Assembly (NCBI RefSeq): GCF_000092065.1
Contig: NC_009367.1
Location: 1 to 64,000 of the forward strand
Reading direction: 5' to 3'
Length of the DNA stretch: 64,000 bases
DNA from: Ostreococcus lucimarinus CCE9901
Taxonomy: Eukaryota; Chlorophyta; Mamiellophyceae; Mamiellales; Bathycoccaceae
Below, in pieces: positions 1-9,572 of the stretch. Each line of letters opens with the position of its first letter. The stretch's first letter is position 1. The position numbers and the translations under genes are program-made. The notes below the pieces were generated by a model that was not told the origin of the DNA, ran no database searches, and saw nothing but the letters and a program-made list of their open reading frames with translations.

Positions 1-126
1 CCCTAAACCCTAAACCCTAAACCCTAAACCCTAAACCCTAAACCCTAAACCCTAAACCCTAAACCCTAAACCCTAAACCCTAAACCCTAAACCCTAAACC
101 CTAAACCCTAAACCCTAAACCCTAAA
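1..126. repeat. Telomere, (CCCTAAA)n
   Basis: About 18 uninterrupted copies of the plant-type heptamer CCCTAAA run from base 1, so the window begins at a physical chromosome end. In this orientation the C-rich strand is shown, as expected for a left end. A further short degenerate piece (two units) lies at about 144-160 after a non-telomeric 18-base insert that contains GGAATTCC. Confidence 0.98.
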
Positions 127-399
127 AAAGTCCGGAATTCCAGTAACCCTAAACCCTAAGCATGAGGGAGGGAGGCGCTTCGGGAGAAGTGCCGTAACCG
201 ACCGACTAGCTAATACTTATTACACCTACTCCTAGGTTCTCTGGGTCGTACTGAGGCATGAAAAGTTTCGCCGTTCGGGTCGGTCGGTCGGTGTCGGTTG
301 AAAAATCCCCGCGATCGCCGCGCGCCCCGGTCGGCGTCCGTCGCCGTCGTCGGCGTCGTCGGCGTGCGTCGTCATCGCGAGACGCGCGGCGGCCTCGCG
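127..399. other. Very short subtelomere
   Basis: Only about 270 bases separate the telomere from the first gene. They hold a small telomere-like remnant (about 144-160) and otherwise unique sequence. No subtelomeric satellite, transposon or helicase relic is visible. The stretch must include the promoter of the ubiquitin protease gene that starts at 400. Confidence 0.7.
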
Positions 400-434
400 A
401 TGGACGACGCGAGCGTCGAGCGCGCGGGGACGAG

Positions 435-492
<58 letters not shown>

Positions 493-1593
493 CGCGCCCC
501 GGTCGGTCTGCGCGGCAGCCTCAACATGGGGAACACGTGCTTCCTCTCGAGCATATTGCAGACGCTCGTCTCGACGGCACCGGTGGTGGAATATTTCTTG
601 CGCGAAAACCACGCGCGGCGCGCGGGGGGATGCGAGATAGACGATTGCGTGGCGTGCGCGTTCGACGAGTACGTGAGCAAGGCGTACGACGACGCGCGGG
701 TGGCGACGTCGAGCGCGCCTTCGACGGCTTCGACGGCGCTCGTGGCGGGCGAGTTGTTGTACGCGTGGTGGGTGAACGAACCATCGATGGCGAAGGAGCA
801 GCAACAGGACGCGCACGAATTTTTTCTCAGCTTTTTATCCGTGGCGCACGCGAACGTGTTGGGGAGGTCGATACGACCACGCAAGAAACGCGCCGTGGGT
901 CTCGCGGCGCTGCTTTCGCTGGAAGCCGCGTTCGGCGACGACGATGAGGACGAATACGAGCGATCGCAGAACGAAGCCGCGAAGGAGGACGCGGCGACGT
1001 GTGAATGCGTCTTTCACACCGCATTCGCGGGCGTATTGCGATCAGATATCGCGTGTGCGTCGTGCGGCGCTTCGACGACGACGCGCGAGGCGACGACGGG
1101 CGTTTCGCTCGACGTGCCTCCGGCGACGAAATCGTCGCGAGTGAGCCTGATGGAGTGCTTGAGCAATTTCACCGCCATGGAGACGATCGAAAACACGTCG
1201 CGTCGAGTGTGCTCGGCGTGCGCGGTCGTCAGCGAATCGCACGGCAAGCAGACCCGCTTTGAACGCGTTCCGAAAATCTTAAATTTTCACTTCAAGCGCT
1301 TCGAGGGCGACTTCAAGTCGATGCGCAAGAACGACATTCACGTCGACTTCCCGTTCGACCTGGACATGTCGCCTTATCACGCGCATGATTGCAAGGAAAC
1401 CAACCACGACGCCGCGTACGAGTTGTACAGCGTCGTCCAACACAGCGGAGTCCTCGAAGGTGGACATTACGTGGCGTACGTGAGGCGAGACGGTGCCTGG
1501 TTCCTGTGTGACGACGCTGTCGTGCGCGAGGCCGATGAGAACGAGGTGAAATCATCGCAGGCGTTCATGTTGTTCTATAAGTTGCGAGCGTAG
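400..1593 (+). CDS. Ubiquitin carboxyl-terminal hydrolase (USP family, UBP22/Ubp8-like)
   Basis: This 397-residue cysteine protease should remove ubiquitin from proteins. The Cys box (GNTCFLSS) puts the catalytic Cys at residue 47, and the His box (EGGHYVAYV) puts the catalytic His near residue 356, followed by the CDD motif. Two CxxC pairs (CASCG, CSAC) in the middle fit the zinc-binding insert of the USP fold. The sequence around the Cys box and the following Cys-containing stretch (CEIDDCVAC) most resemble USP22/Ubp8, the deubiquitinase of the SAGA co-activator, but the usual N-terminal ZnF-UBP domain is absent. The first ATG in frame is 400. The N-terminus is a poly-Thr tract encoded by an ACG repeat (about 432-490). 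It is the most telomere-proximal gene. The family is sure; the SAGA assignment is inference. Confidence 0.9.
432..490 (+). repeat. ACG trinucleotide repeat coding poly-Thr
   Basis: An almost perfect run of ACG triplets inside the ubiquitin protease gene gives a stretch of about 18 Thr with one Ala, just before the catalytic domain. Length variation between strains would be expected. Confidence 0.85.
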
Positions 1594-1635
1594 GCGCGTA
1601 GAAATGTAAAAACAAAGCGCAGGCGCGTAAAAGAG

Positions 1636-4600
1636 ATGAAAAGTTTTCATCGAACACAGAGCGGAGAAGCTGTCCCATCCGTCAGCCTCGCGCGCGTCAC
1701 ATCTCGGACGACGTCGCGGTCGCGTCGAGGCATGACGCGACCTCGCGCGGCGTCGCGAAGCGCGCGACGATCGTACGCGGAAAGCGAGCAAGCGTCGAGC
1801 GAGGACGACGAACACCGCGCCGACGACGCCGAGGTTGACGCCGAGGAGAAGTTTGAATCCGAGGAGGAAGAAGAGCCGCTCAAACGTCGACGACGCGCGA
1901 CGACGACGACGACGACGACGTACGGGACGACGATGGTGCGGCGCGAGAAGCGTCGATCGAGTCGTCAGGAGAACAAGCCTCGGAAAAGATACGTGGACGA
2001 CGACGACGACGATGAGTTTGTCGCCGAGCAAGACGACGACGACGACGACGAGTTCGAGGAGGAGGACGAGGAGGATTTCATCGAGGACGAGAGCGACGAC
2101 GAACCGGTGCGAAGGAGTACGCGCGCAAGAGAGCGTGTGAATAGACTCTCGCCGACATTCAAGCAGAGAAACGATGACGACGAGGAGGAAGAGCTCGAAG
2201 ACGGCGAAGAAGAGACGGACGACGACGACATCGGCGACGTCGCGAACAAAACGTACCCGAAACGCACGCGTGGTCCGCCGCCGGAACGGTTCGCGCCTCA
2301 ACGACCCGAAAGTGGTAAAGATCGCTCGAATTCCGGGCGTCCAGGATTGTTCGAACGTCGCGGTACGACGTGGAAGGATGACAGAGACAAAACGTCGTCG
2401 CGCGAGCGCTCGAGACGACAGACGTCGGGGAGGTGGATCGATGATTCTGAAGATTCGGACGACGGCGAATTTAATCTCGGTGCTGGCGCCATGGATGCGT
2501 TTAAGGCACCGCCCGCGTATCCTCTCGCGGGCGCCGGTCCATCCAGTGCCGCGCCGGGTCCAAACGTCGACGCCGAAATTACACCAGTCACCGTCGACCC
2601 CACTTTGTCCTTCTCCTCGGTCGGTGGACTGGACAAGTACGTCGACGCGCTGAAAGAGATGGTATTCTTACCGCTCTTATACCCAGAAGTCTTCGCACGC
2701 TTTAAAATGAGTCCGCCGCGGGGTGTGCTCTTATACGGCGCGCCGGGCACGGGGAAGACGCTCATCGCGCGAGCGCTCGCCGCGTCTTGCAGTCGCGCAG
2801 GCTCTGAAGTCGCGTTCTTTATGCGCAAGGGAGCTGACGTCTTGTCAAAATGGGTCGGCGAATCCGAGAGGCAGCTGCGTCTTCTGTTCGAAGAGGCACA
2901 AAAGCGGCAGCCGGCAATAATTTTTTTCGACGAACTCGACGGCTTGGCGCCCGTGCGATCGAGCAAGACTGATCAAATTCACAACTCTTTGGTGGCGACC
3001 TTACTCGCGCTCATGGATGGCTTAGATAATCGAGGTCGTGTTGTCGTTCTTGGCGCGACGAATAGAGTGGATTCCATCGACGGTGCGTTACGTCGTCCCG
3101 GGAGATTTGATCGCGAGCTGGCGTTTCCGCTTCCCGGCGTGAAGGCGCGCGGTGAAATTTTACGTATTCACACCAAGGCGTGGGAGCAGCGTCCGTCGGA
3201 AGCGCTCATCGACGACCTTGCGGCGAAGTGCGTTGGGTACTGCGGCGCCGATTTGAAAGCCTTGTGCACCGAAGCCGCGGTTCACGCCCTTCGCAGAAGA
3301 TATCCGCAAATTTACGAATCCGACGAGCGGTTGAGCATCGACCCGAAGCAAGTGATTCCGAGTCGAGCAGATTTCAGAGCAGCGCTCGCGGCAATAGTTC
3401 CCGCGTCGCATCGTGCCGCACGCACGCACGCGAGGCCGCTTACGCCTTTACAAAAGCCGCTTCTTGAGGGCGTACTGGAGGCGTGCTTGGAGAGCATTCG
3501 CAAGACGTTTCCGCCGGCGACGTTCATCACTCTCGATGGCGACGGAGAAGCTGTGGGCGTGAATTCCGGGGCCCGTCAAATCACGGATGCTGTCGCCGAG
3601 GAAGAAGACGAGGATATACTCGCGCAAGCGGCGGTGAGCGATGAGGCCGCTGGTGCGCTGCCGAGCGAATCAGCGGCGACCGCGGCGCTCGAATTTATGA
3701 GACGTCCACCTTGTCAGCGCACGGCGCTTTGCATTCACGGCGCAGAAACTAGCGGTTACAATCAGCTCACATCGGCGCTTTTACACGCGCTAGAGCAGTT
3801 TCCCGTCCACGCGATCGGCATGCCATCACTTCTCGGCGACTCTGGACGCTCGCCCGAGGAAGCTCTCGTGACTGCCATCACGGAGGCTCGCCGCGCGGCG
3901 CCGTCAATTTTGTATCTCCCAGAAATTCGACTTTGGTGGGAGAGTTCTACGCCGACGCTGCGCGCGGCGTTGACGACGCTTCTTCGCGACATCCCAGCGG
4001 ATCTCCCGGTGATGTTGATCACCACGGCGGACGTCGCCACCGTCGATGAACTCGAGGAGAGTCTTCGCGCGTCGTTCGCGTCCGTTCGCTGGAACCCCAT
4101 CGCGATGCCAACGACGTACGACGATGCATCGTTGACGAAATTCTACCGCCCGCTTTGTGATGCGGCTTTCAATATTGCACAGAGACGAGACGTCGCGGCT
4201 TCCCGCGGCGAGCTCATCGACGGCCGAGCACCGGCTTCCGCGCTCAAACGAGAAGTTCTCACTCGAGCCCCTCGCCCGACTGAAGGCAGCGGTCGAGAGG
4301 CCGTCAAACGCGGATCGCAAAAACTTTCTCAAGCCGCCATCGCGGCGGAGAATCACCTGCTCCGTCAGCAGCGCATGTTCTTGCGCGACGTCGTGACGAA
4401 GCTCTTGTACAAAAAGGCGTGGAACGTGCTCGCGGCGCCGATTAACGACGACGAGTTGCCCGGGTATTCGCAACGCGTCACCGATCCCATGGACCTCTCT
4501 ACACTTCTTTGGAAAGTAGATAGTGAGAAGTACACGACGATTGACGCCTTCCTCAAGGATGCCAATCTCATCACGAAGAGCGCTCACGAGTATTGGGGCG

Positions 4601-5265
4601 AACGCCCCGAGTCAAACGACGGGAGGCAAATGTTGAGCAAGGCCCACGCTTTAGAGGACACCATAGCGCAAATGGTATCAGCGCTCGATCCTCAGCTCGT
4701 AACGAGGTGCAACGAGATCGATCAGGCGCGAAAGGAGCGCGAGGGCAAGACGTCTGCGCACGCTTCGCCGGCAGAGGCGGCGGCTGATTCCGGCAGCGAC
4801 AGAGACAGACCCACGAGAAAACGAGACGAAGCCGCCAAGGGTGCGCCGGTTTGGCAAAATCCCGATTTCGTCAAGGACCCTGAAGCGCTGGCAAGACAAC
4901 TGAAGAGAAAGGCTCGAGAAGAGGAGGAGCGCAAGAACGGCGCGGTAGACGAGAAAGCCGCCGACGATCCGACGCCGATGGAACAAGACGCCGCAGAGGA
5001 CGTCGTCGCGGCGCAACCTCCGACGCCAGTCTCGAAACCCGGCCCGCCGGCGAAGGAAGACGCGGAAGTGGAGAAGATCAAAACTTCCGCCGTGGCCACG
5101 TTCGTTAAAGCGGCAAGGAAGAGCGGTTACGACTTCACGCGGCTTGAATCGTCGGCGAGCGACATCGCTCGAGTCGCAAACGACGCAGCGAGCAAAGTGT
5201 CGGAACGGGGTTTGCGCGCGGACGCGCTGAAGGAGGCGTTCGCGAAGCTTTACGGTGAGGCGTAA
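1636..5265 (+). CDS. ATAD2/Yta7-like AAA ATPase with bromodomain
   Basis: A nuclear chromatin-associated AAA+ ATPase of 1209 residues. The order is an acidic, low-complexity N-terminus (about 45-270), a first AAA domain with Walker A GAPGTGKT at about 368-375, Walker B IIFFDELDG, sensor GATNR and arginine finger region RRPGRFDR, a degenerate second AAA-like region (about 690-830), and a bromodomain (about 905-990). This is the ATAD2/Yta7 architecture, known to regulate histone H3-H4 density and transcription. In the bromodomain the position of the acetyl-lysine-binding Asn (Tyr-Asn in the family) reads Tyr-Trp, so acetyl-lysine binding is doubtful. An alternative start is the Met at 1732. It lies 42 bases after the ubiquitin protease stop, on the same strand. 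Confidence 0.92.
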   Translation: MKSFHRTQSGEAVPSVSLARVTSRTTSRSRRGMTRPRAASRSARRSYAESEQASSEDDEHRADDAEVDAEEKFESEEEEEPLKRRRRATTTTTTTYGTTMVRREKRRSSRQENKPRKRYVDDDDDDEFVAEQDDDDDDEFEEEDEEDFIEDESDDEPVRRSTRARERVNRLSPTFKQRNDDDEEEELEDGEEETDDDDIGDVANKTYPKRTRGPPPERFAPQRPESGKDRSNSGRPGLFERRGTTWKDDRDKTSSRERSRRQTSGRWIDDSEDSDDGEFNLGAGAMDAFKAPPAYPLAGAGPSSAAPGPNVDAEITPVTVDPTLSFSSVGGLDKYVDALKEMVFLPLLYPEVFARFKMSPPRGVLLYGAPGTGKTLIARALAASCSRAGSEVAFFMRKGADVLSKWVGESERQLRLLFEEAQKRQPAIIFFDELDGLAPVRSSKTDQIHNSLVATLLALMDGLDNRGRVVVLGATNRVDSIDGALRRPGRFDRELAFPLPGVKARGEILRIHTKAWEQRPSEALIDDLAAKCVGYCGADLKALCTEAAVHALRRRYPQIYESDERLSIDPKQVIPSRADFRAALAAIVPASHRAARTHARPLTPLQKPLLEGVLEACLESIRKTFPPATFITLDGDGEAVGVNSGARQITDAVAEEEDEDILAQAAVSDEAAGALPSESAATAALEFMRRPPCQRTALCIHGAETSGYNQLTSALLHALEQFPVHAIGMPSLLGDSGRSPEEALVTAITEARRAAPSILYLPEIRLWWESSTPTLRAALTTLLRDIPADLPVMLITTADVATVDELEESLRASFASVRWNPIAMPTTYDDASLTKFYRPLCDAAFNIAQRRDVAASRGELIDGRAPASALKREVLTRAPRPTEGSGREAVKRGSQKLSQAAIAAENHLLRQQRMFLRDVVTKLLYKKAWNVLAAPINDDELPGYSQRVTDPMDLSTLLWKVDSEKYTTIDAFLKDANLITKSAHEYWGERPESNDGRQMLSKAHALEDTIAQMVSALDPQLVTRCNEIDQARKEREGKTSAHASPAEAAADSGSDRDRPTRKRDEAAKGAPVWQNPDFVKDPEALARQLKRKAREEEERKNGAVDEKAADDPTPMEQDAAEDVVAAQPPTPVSKPGPPAKEDAEVEKIKTSAVATFVKAARKSGYDFTRLESSASDIARVANDAASKVSERGLRADALKEAFAKLYGEA

Positions 5266-5331
5266 ATTCTTTTTTAATTTCATCTTGGTACACGCTAAGC
5301 TACTGTTGATATCGTCGCGTAAATTTCGTCC

Positions 5332-6105
5332 CTAAACCGTCGGGTAATAATTCTCGTCGCGGCGCGGTGGCGGGGACGGACGCGTCGGAGGCACCGTGTA
5401 CACGTACGTCGGAGGCGGCTGTTGCGCGACAACTTGCGGACCGGATCGCACACCGGCTTGCATCATCGGCGGTTGCGGCGCGGTCGTCACGCCACCCGCC
5501 ATCCGTCCCGTCGGGGCGATGCTTCCGCCGTTGTCGCGGTATCTGATTTGCACTTGCTGTTGCGTGAGCATGCACGCGCACACGCTGGCGTACGTGAGAT
5601 CCGCCAGGCAATCCACGGCGTCGGCCAATCGTTCGATATCTGGGTTTTGCGACACCATCGCGACGCAACGCAAGCAAAACGCAATTTGTTGGGTGAGCAA
5701 CATGAAGCCGATCAGACAGTTGTCGCACTGAGTGTTCATCACGCGTTGTTCGTCTTGAATCATGAAACGCGTCGTCGCCATGGCGCTCGGGAAACAGCAC
5801 ACCACCTCGCAGCACAGACACAGCTCCGGGTTCGATTGTTCGCCGCACCTCCCCGAGATACACGTGCCTCCGTTGCAGCACGTGTACTGAGACGGCCACG
5901 CCGGCCCCATTTGAAGTTTTCTCTGCCCGTACGCCGCGCACTGTCCGCAAAAGAACGCGTAACAGCAGAACCCAGGATCAGCGCACGGTGCGTTCATCAA
6001 CCCGATCTGCCATTCATTGTTATACTGCTTACGCGCCGCCGCCTGGTCGCGTTTCTTTTGACTCAACGAACGCTGCATCCGTGGTTGCTGACGTGGTGCG
6101 TACAT
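5332..6105 (-). CDS. Conserved Cys-rich protein, function unknown
   Basis: 257 residues with over 25 Cys, many as CC or CxxC pairs. A core of about 150 residues carries blocks such as MNAPCADPGFCC, YTCCNGGTC, CEVVCCFP, CDNCIIGF-like (CDNCLIGF) and a conserved basic-acidic stretch around TRFMIQDE. I recognise this pattern as an uncharacterised protein family present in land plants and some protists; I recall no assigned function. The C-terminal 70 residues are Pro/Gln/Thr-rich and probably disordered. There is no signal peptide, although the hydrophobic Cys-rich stretches could associate with membranes. It converges with the ATAD2-like gene, 66 bases away. Confidence 0.75.
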   Translation of the reverse strand: MYAPRQQPRMQRSLSQKKRDQAAARKQYNNEWQIGLMNAPCADPGFCCYAFFCGQCAAYGQRKLQMGPAWPSQYTCCNGGTCISGRCGEQSNPELCLCCEVVCCFPSAMATTRFMIQDEQRVMNTQCDNCLIGFMLLTQQIAFCLRCVAMVSQNPDIERLADAVDCLADLTYASVCACMLTQQQVQIRYRDNGGSIAPTGRMAGGVTTAPQPPMMQAGVRSGPQVVAQQPPPTYVYTVPPTRPSPPPRRDENYYPTV

Positions 6106-6522
6106 GGCGCCGGTTCGACGCGCGCTGAGGGCGCGAAGCGGTCGGTTCGAGCGAGTTAATCAAACAAAAACTGTCCTCGTCTTCGCCGTGCGCGCGCGAC
6201 GACGATCGCACGCCGTCTACGCCCGCACGCCGCGCGGCAACCTCTGCGAACGCGTCAACGTTCGAACGCGCGAGGTTTTCATCAGTATTGCAAACCACAC
6301 GGACCAATCCGGCGGCGAAGACGACTTCGCGCGAAGACATCGCGCGCGGCGATGAGCGGGCGCGTCGTGCGGCGCTCAGGATGCCGCCGTCGACGACTTT
6401 GACGAGTGTGTTGTGTGTTACGGTAAGATTACACCATCCTCTCCCGGATGACGAACATCGAATCAATCAAAGCTAAATCGAAGGCGAGCTCGCCCAAACC
6501 TATATCGCGGCTACGCAAACGC
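6106..6522. promoter_or_regulatory. Intergenic, upstream of the Cys-rich gene
   Basis: 417 bases between the 3' end of the bS21 gene and the start of the Cys-rich gene, both on the minus strand. It must contain the Cys-rich gene's promoter and the bS21 3' UTR. I see no further gene, repeat or structured RNA in it. Confidence 0.4.
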
Positions 6523-7193
6523 TCAGTTGTTGAAGCGCGCGCGTCCACCAGCGCGTTGGCCTTGCGGGTTCAAAGCGGCGGCTTCCTTCTCCGCGATAGC
6601 TTGCGCCGCAGTCTTCGGCTTGCCGCCCTTCTTGTTTCTCGGCGTCGATTGCTTGCGCTTGAGAATGTCCTGCTTGTTCTCAAAGTATCTACGGCGGCGG
6701 GTCTGCGTCGTCGAGTCACATCCATCATTCGTCAGTCATCGATCGTCGATCGTCATTCGCGCATGCCCATCGCGCGCTCGGGCGCGTCGTCCACCGCGGC
6801 GACGGCTCGCTCGCCTCGCGCGCCCCTCGGCGTAACCCTATTCTGGGACCTATCCGTGGACTCGTCCACTCGTCGCGCGCGCGCGTCGTCGTCGCGATCG
6901 CGCGCACCTCTTGGATGTGACCGGAAGACATCACGGCCTTTCTGAATCGTCGAATCGCGCTCTCGGCGTTTTCGTTTTCACCCACAGTCACCTGCACGGA
7001 ACGCGCGCGTCGCTCGCGTCGTCAGTCGCGGGTCTCGAGGGGTGCCATCGCCCCGCGTCGCGCGCGCGCGCGCCGCGTCCGTCGCGCGCGCGCGCTCGAA
7101 GACGCGCGAGATATTATTTCAATCGCGCACCTCCGCTTGGAACGCGCCCTTGAACGCGAAGATGTGGGAAAATCCACCGAGAATGAACGCCAT
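6523..7193 (-). CDS. Ribosomal protein bS21, plastid type (three exons)
   Basis: Small-subunit ribosomal protein of the bacterial type, nuclear-encoded and presumably organellar. Exons on the minus strand are 7193-7131, 6991-6908 and 6702-6523, joined in frame to 108 residues. Exon 2 begins VTVGENENAES and continues through IRRFRKAVMSSG; exon 3 begins TRRRRYFENKQDILKRK. Together these match the bS21 signature, closest to the plant chloroplast form (QECKRRRFFENTQD). Both introns (6992-7130 and 6703-6907) start GTGCGCG, end CAG and carry ACTGAC shortly before the acceptor. The protein ends in a 35-residue Gly/Ala/Gln-rich tail. An in-frame ATG at 7280 would add an Arg/Ala-rich, transit-like extension of 29 residues, but a TATAAATA lies directly against it, which favours 7193. 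Plastid rather than mitochondrial location is inferred. Confidence 0.85.
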
Positions 7194-7281
7194 GGTCGCG
7201 ACGTCGTCGGGTTGTGCCGACGCCGAACCTCGCGCGTCGGCGCGACGGCCGCGCGAGGCGCGTGCGCGTCGATGCGCCATG

Positions 7282-7289
7282 TATTTATA
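7282..7289 (-). promoter_or_regulatory. TATA box (TATAAATA) of the bS21 gene
   Basis: A clean TATAAATA on the minus strand in an AT-rich island (about 7275-7325) that stands out from the GC-rich surroundings. It lies 89 bases upstream of the ATG at 7193, giving room for a start site 25-35 bases downstream of the box. It touches the alternative ATG at 7280. Confidence 0.5.
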
Positions 7290-7724
7290 CGACATAAATC
7301 TCGTATATAATTAAATATAAGTGCGATCTAATACTCACACGAAGGCCCTCGTCCCAAACCCTAGACAGTCTAGCCAATCCGCGCGCGTCGTCGTCGCGGC
7401 GTCGTGTCGTCGCATTCGCGTGGATCTGCCTTTTTTCGAGTGTTCGCGCGAAAATATCTCGAGCGGGCGCGCGGGCGCGTTACGACGTCGTGTGACGCGT
7501 CACACGACGACGACCGAGGCGACGACGACGCGTGCGTCGCGCGCGTGAAGGGTTCAATCTCAACTCGCGCGCGCGACGCCGCGACGCCGCGACGCGACGC
7601 GACGCATCGCATCGCGTCCGTTTCCGCCGTTCGCGGGATACGATTGGGGAATTAATCCACGCGAACGGCCTCGCGCGACGCGCGTGACGACGTCGAGCGC
7701 GCGCGAACGCCGCGCGAGGTGAGG
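7290..7724. promoter_or_regulatory. Divergent promoter region, bS21 / WD40 gene
   Basis: About 430 bases between two head-to-head genes. It contains an AT-rich island next to the bS21 side, a telo-box AAACCCTA at 7356-7363 (in land plants this motif is common in promoters of ribosomal protein genes) and, towards the WD40 gene, CG-rich sequence with no recognisable element. No further gene is seen. Confidence 0.5.
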
Positions 7725-9371
7725 ATGACGATGCGCGCACCCGCCGCGAGCGCGATCGGGGCGATGCATCACCGAGCGTCGACGCGCGCGGCGTCAACGT
7801 CTTCGACGCGCGGCGGGAAGCCGACGCGATGTTCGAGCGCGACGTCGACGTCTCGAACGGCGTCGTGGGTCGACAGATCGGCGCGGCGCGCGAGGACGAC
7901 GAGGCGAAAAACCATCGTTCGCGATGGAGCAGAGTTCGCGAACGATTCGGGTGGGTACGAGCGGTACCTGAGCAGCGACGCCGCGGAAGGGGGCGAAGGG
8001 GACGGCGAGGACGGCGCGGCGGCGCGCGCGAAAGAAGGCGCGCAAATGTCCACGTCGTCGGCTCAGGCTCGGGAACGTGAACGTGAAGTTGGTGCCAGTT
8101 ACGACGACGAGTTCGTCGCGCTCGTGCGCGCGCGCAAGGAGGCTACGGAGGAGGAGACGAGGAAAAGGTGGAACGAAGGGGCGGCGACGCCGCGAGTGGC
8201 TTACGATCTCGGGCAGGATTACATACGCAGGGTCTCGGTGGCGTATCCGTACGCCGTAGTCGGCTCCGCGCGCGGTGATGTGGCGGTGTGCGACGTCGTC
8301 GACGCTTCCGCGCTCGCAGTGTCGCCCGCGGCGCACAAGAAGGATTGGTCCGACGTCGACGCCAGGCCGTTGGGAGAACGCGTGCTCTTGGGGGCGCACG
8401 ATGGCGGTGCGGTCACGGCGGTGGCGATCACGAAAGATGCGCCGAAGCAAGAGAAGTATGATTTCGCGCACGTCGCATCCGGAGGCCGAGACGGCGTCGT
8501 ACGACTGTACAAGGCGTGCAAGAATAGCGCCGCGCTGCACGAGCTCGGCTGCGCCAATCACGACGACGTCGTTACGGGCGTTACTTTCGCGCGAGGCTCA
8601 CTTTGGAGCGTCGCTCTCGATGGTCGTTTGTGTCGCTGGTCTCTTGCGACTTCGCACGCCAAGGTCAAGTCTGCCAAGCACGCCAAGGAGTCGCTCATCG
8701 ACGCCGACGAGTACGTCCGCGAACAGGCGCCGGCGCTCACCAAGGAAGGTGAGTGGCGTAGCGGACAACCCACGCTTTGTTTGAACGCGTGTGAAAGCTC
8801 TGGGTTGATTTCAATCGGAAACGCCGATGGATCCGCTGCGTTGCTGAGCGCGGAAGTGAGTCATACGACTATCGGCGAAACAGCCGTCGTAAACGCTTGG
8901 ATTGCTCACGAAGGCTCCACCGTCCGCGCTATCGCGCACGGCCCGAACGGGAACACCGTAGTCACTGGTGGTGGCGACGGCGTGATCCGCGTGTGGTACT
9001 TGGTCGAGGAACAAACGGTCGGTGGTTTTAGGAGCATGAACAGACAGAAACTAGGCCTCCCGCAAGTCACGCCGATTCTCGTCGCCGAACTTCGAGGACA
9101 CACCTCCGCCGTCGTGTCTCTGTCCACGGGATGCCCTGGTCGATTAGTCAGCGGCGCTCACGACGGAACGATTCGAGTGTGGGACTTGGATGTGAAGCCC
9201 CCGCCCAAAGTGGCGAACATTAAAGCCGTTCGCAGAGACGCGAGATACGCGGTTCTTGGTCACACCATTTGGCTCGGCGGTACGTACGCCGACGCCGAAC
9301 GCATCATATGCGACGGCGCGAACAATGTGTTGTTGGAGTACGACTTTTCCAACGCACCCCAGGACGTCTGA
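7725..9371 (+). CDS. WD40-repeat protein, possibly plastid-targeted
   Basis: 548 residues. The first 130 are Ala/Arg/Ser/Thr-rich with few acidic residues at the very start, like a transit peptide, followed by an acidic linker. From about residue 165 a beta-propeller of WD40 repeats can be followed; clear repeat ends are ASGGRDGVVRLY, VTGGGDGVIRVW and VSGAHDGTIRVWDL, with His-Ser/Thr-type starts such as LRGHTSAVVSL. Degenerate blades lie between. The precise ortholog is not recognised, so the role is open (scaffold or complex subunit). The first in-frame ATGs are 7725 and 7731. Confidence 0.8.
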   Translation: MTMRAPAASAIGAMHHRASTRAASTSSTRGGKPTRCSSATSTSRTASWVDRSARRARTTRRKTIVRDGAEFANDSGGYERYLSSDAAEGGEGDGEDGAAARAKEGAQMSTSSAQAREREREVGASYDDEFVALVRARKEATEEETRKRWNEGAATPRVAYDLGQDYIRRVSVAYPYAVVGSARGDVAVCDVVDASALAVSPAAHKKDWSDVDARPLGERVLLGAHDGGAVTAVAITKDAPKQEKYDFAHVASGGRDGVVRLYKACKNSAALHELGCANHDDVVTGVTFARGSLWSVALDGRLCRWSLATSHAKVKSAKHAKESLIDADEYVREQAPALTKEGEWRSGQPTLCLNACESSGLISIGNADGSAALLSAEVSHTTIGETAVVNAWIAHEGSTVRAIAHGPNGNTVVTGGGDGVIRVWYLVEEQTVGGFRSMNRQKLGLPQVTPILVAELRGHTSAVVSLSTGCPGRLVSGAHDGTIRVWDLDVKPPPKVANIKAVRRDARYAVLGHTIWLGGTYADAERIICDGANNVLLEYDFSNAPQDV

Positions 9372-9572
9372 TAATACGTGATCGTCTGTTTTTTTGTTGT
9401 TTTACTACTAATCACCAGCGCTTTATGCTTGTAATACCACCCCGCTCGCCTGTTGTGCTCCGGTCACCTCTTTGTTCGCGATTCCACAGTCGCACCACCG
9501 CGCGATGGCGTCACTATCGCGACTGCGCGCGCACTCGACCGACTTTGCGGACTCGACGATCGAACGAACACG

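Noticed and set aside
1552-2301. Long antisense open frame (249 codons) opposite the ATAD2-like gene
   Set aside because: It mirrors the Asp/Glu-rich coding strand, giving only Val/Leu/Arg runs; no domain, and the sense gene is certain. Long antisense frames are common in this GC-rich genome.
6029-6466. Minus-strand frame of 145 codons overlapping the start of the Cys-rich gene
   Set aside because: Composition is low complexity with no recognisable motif, and it overlaps a conserved gene on the same strand.
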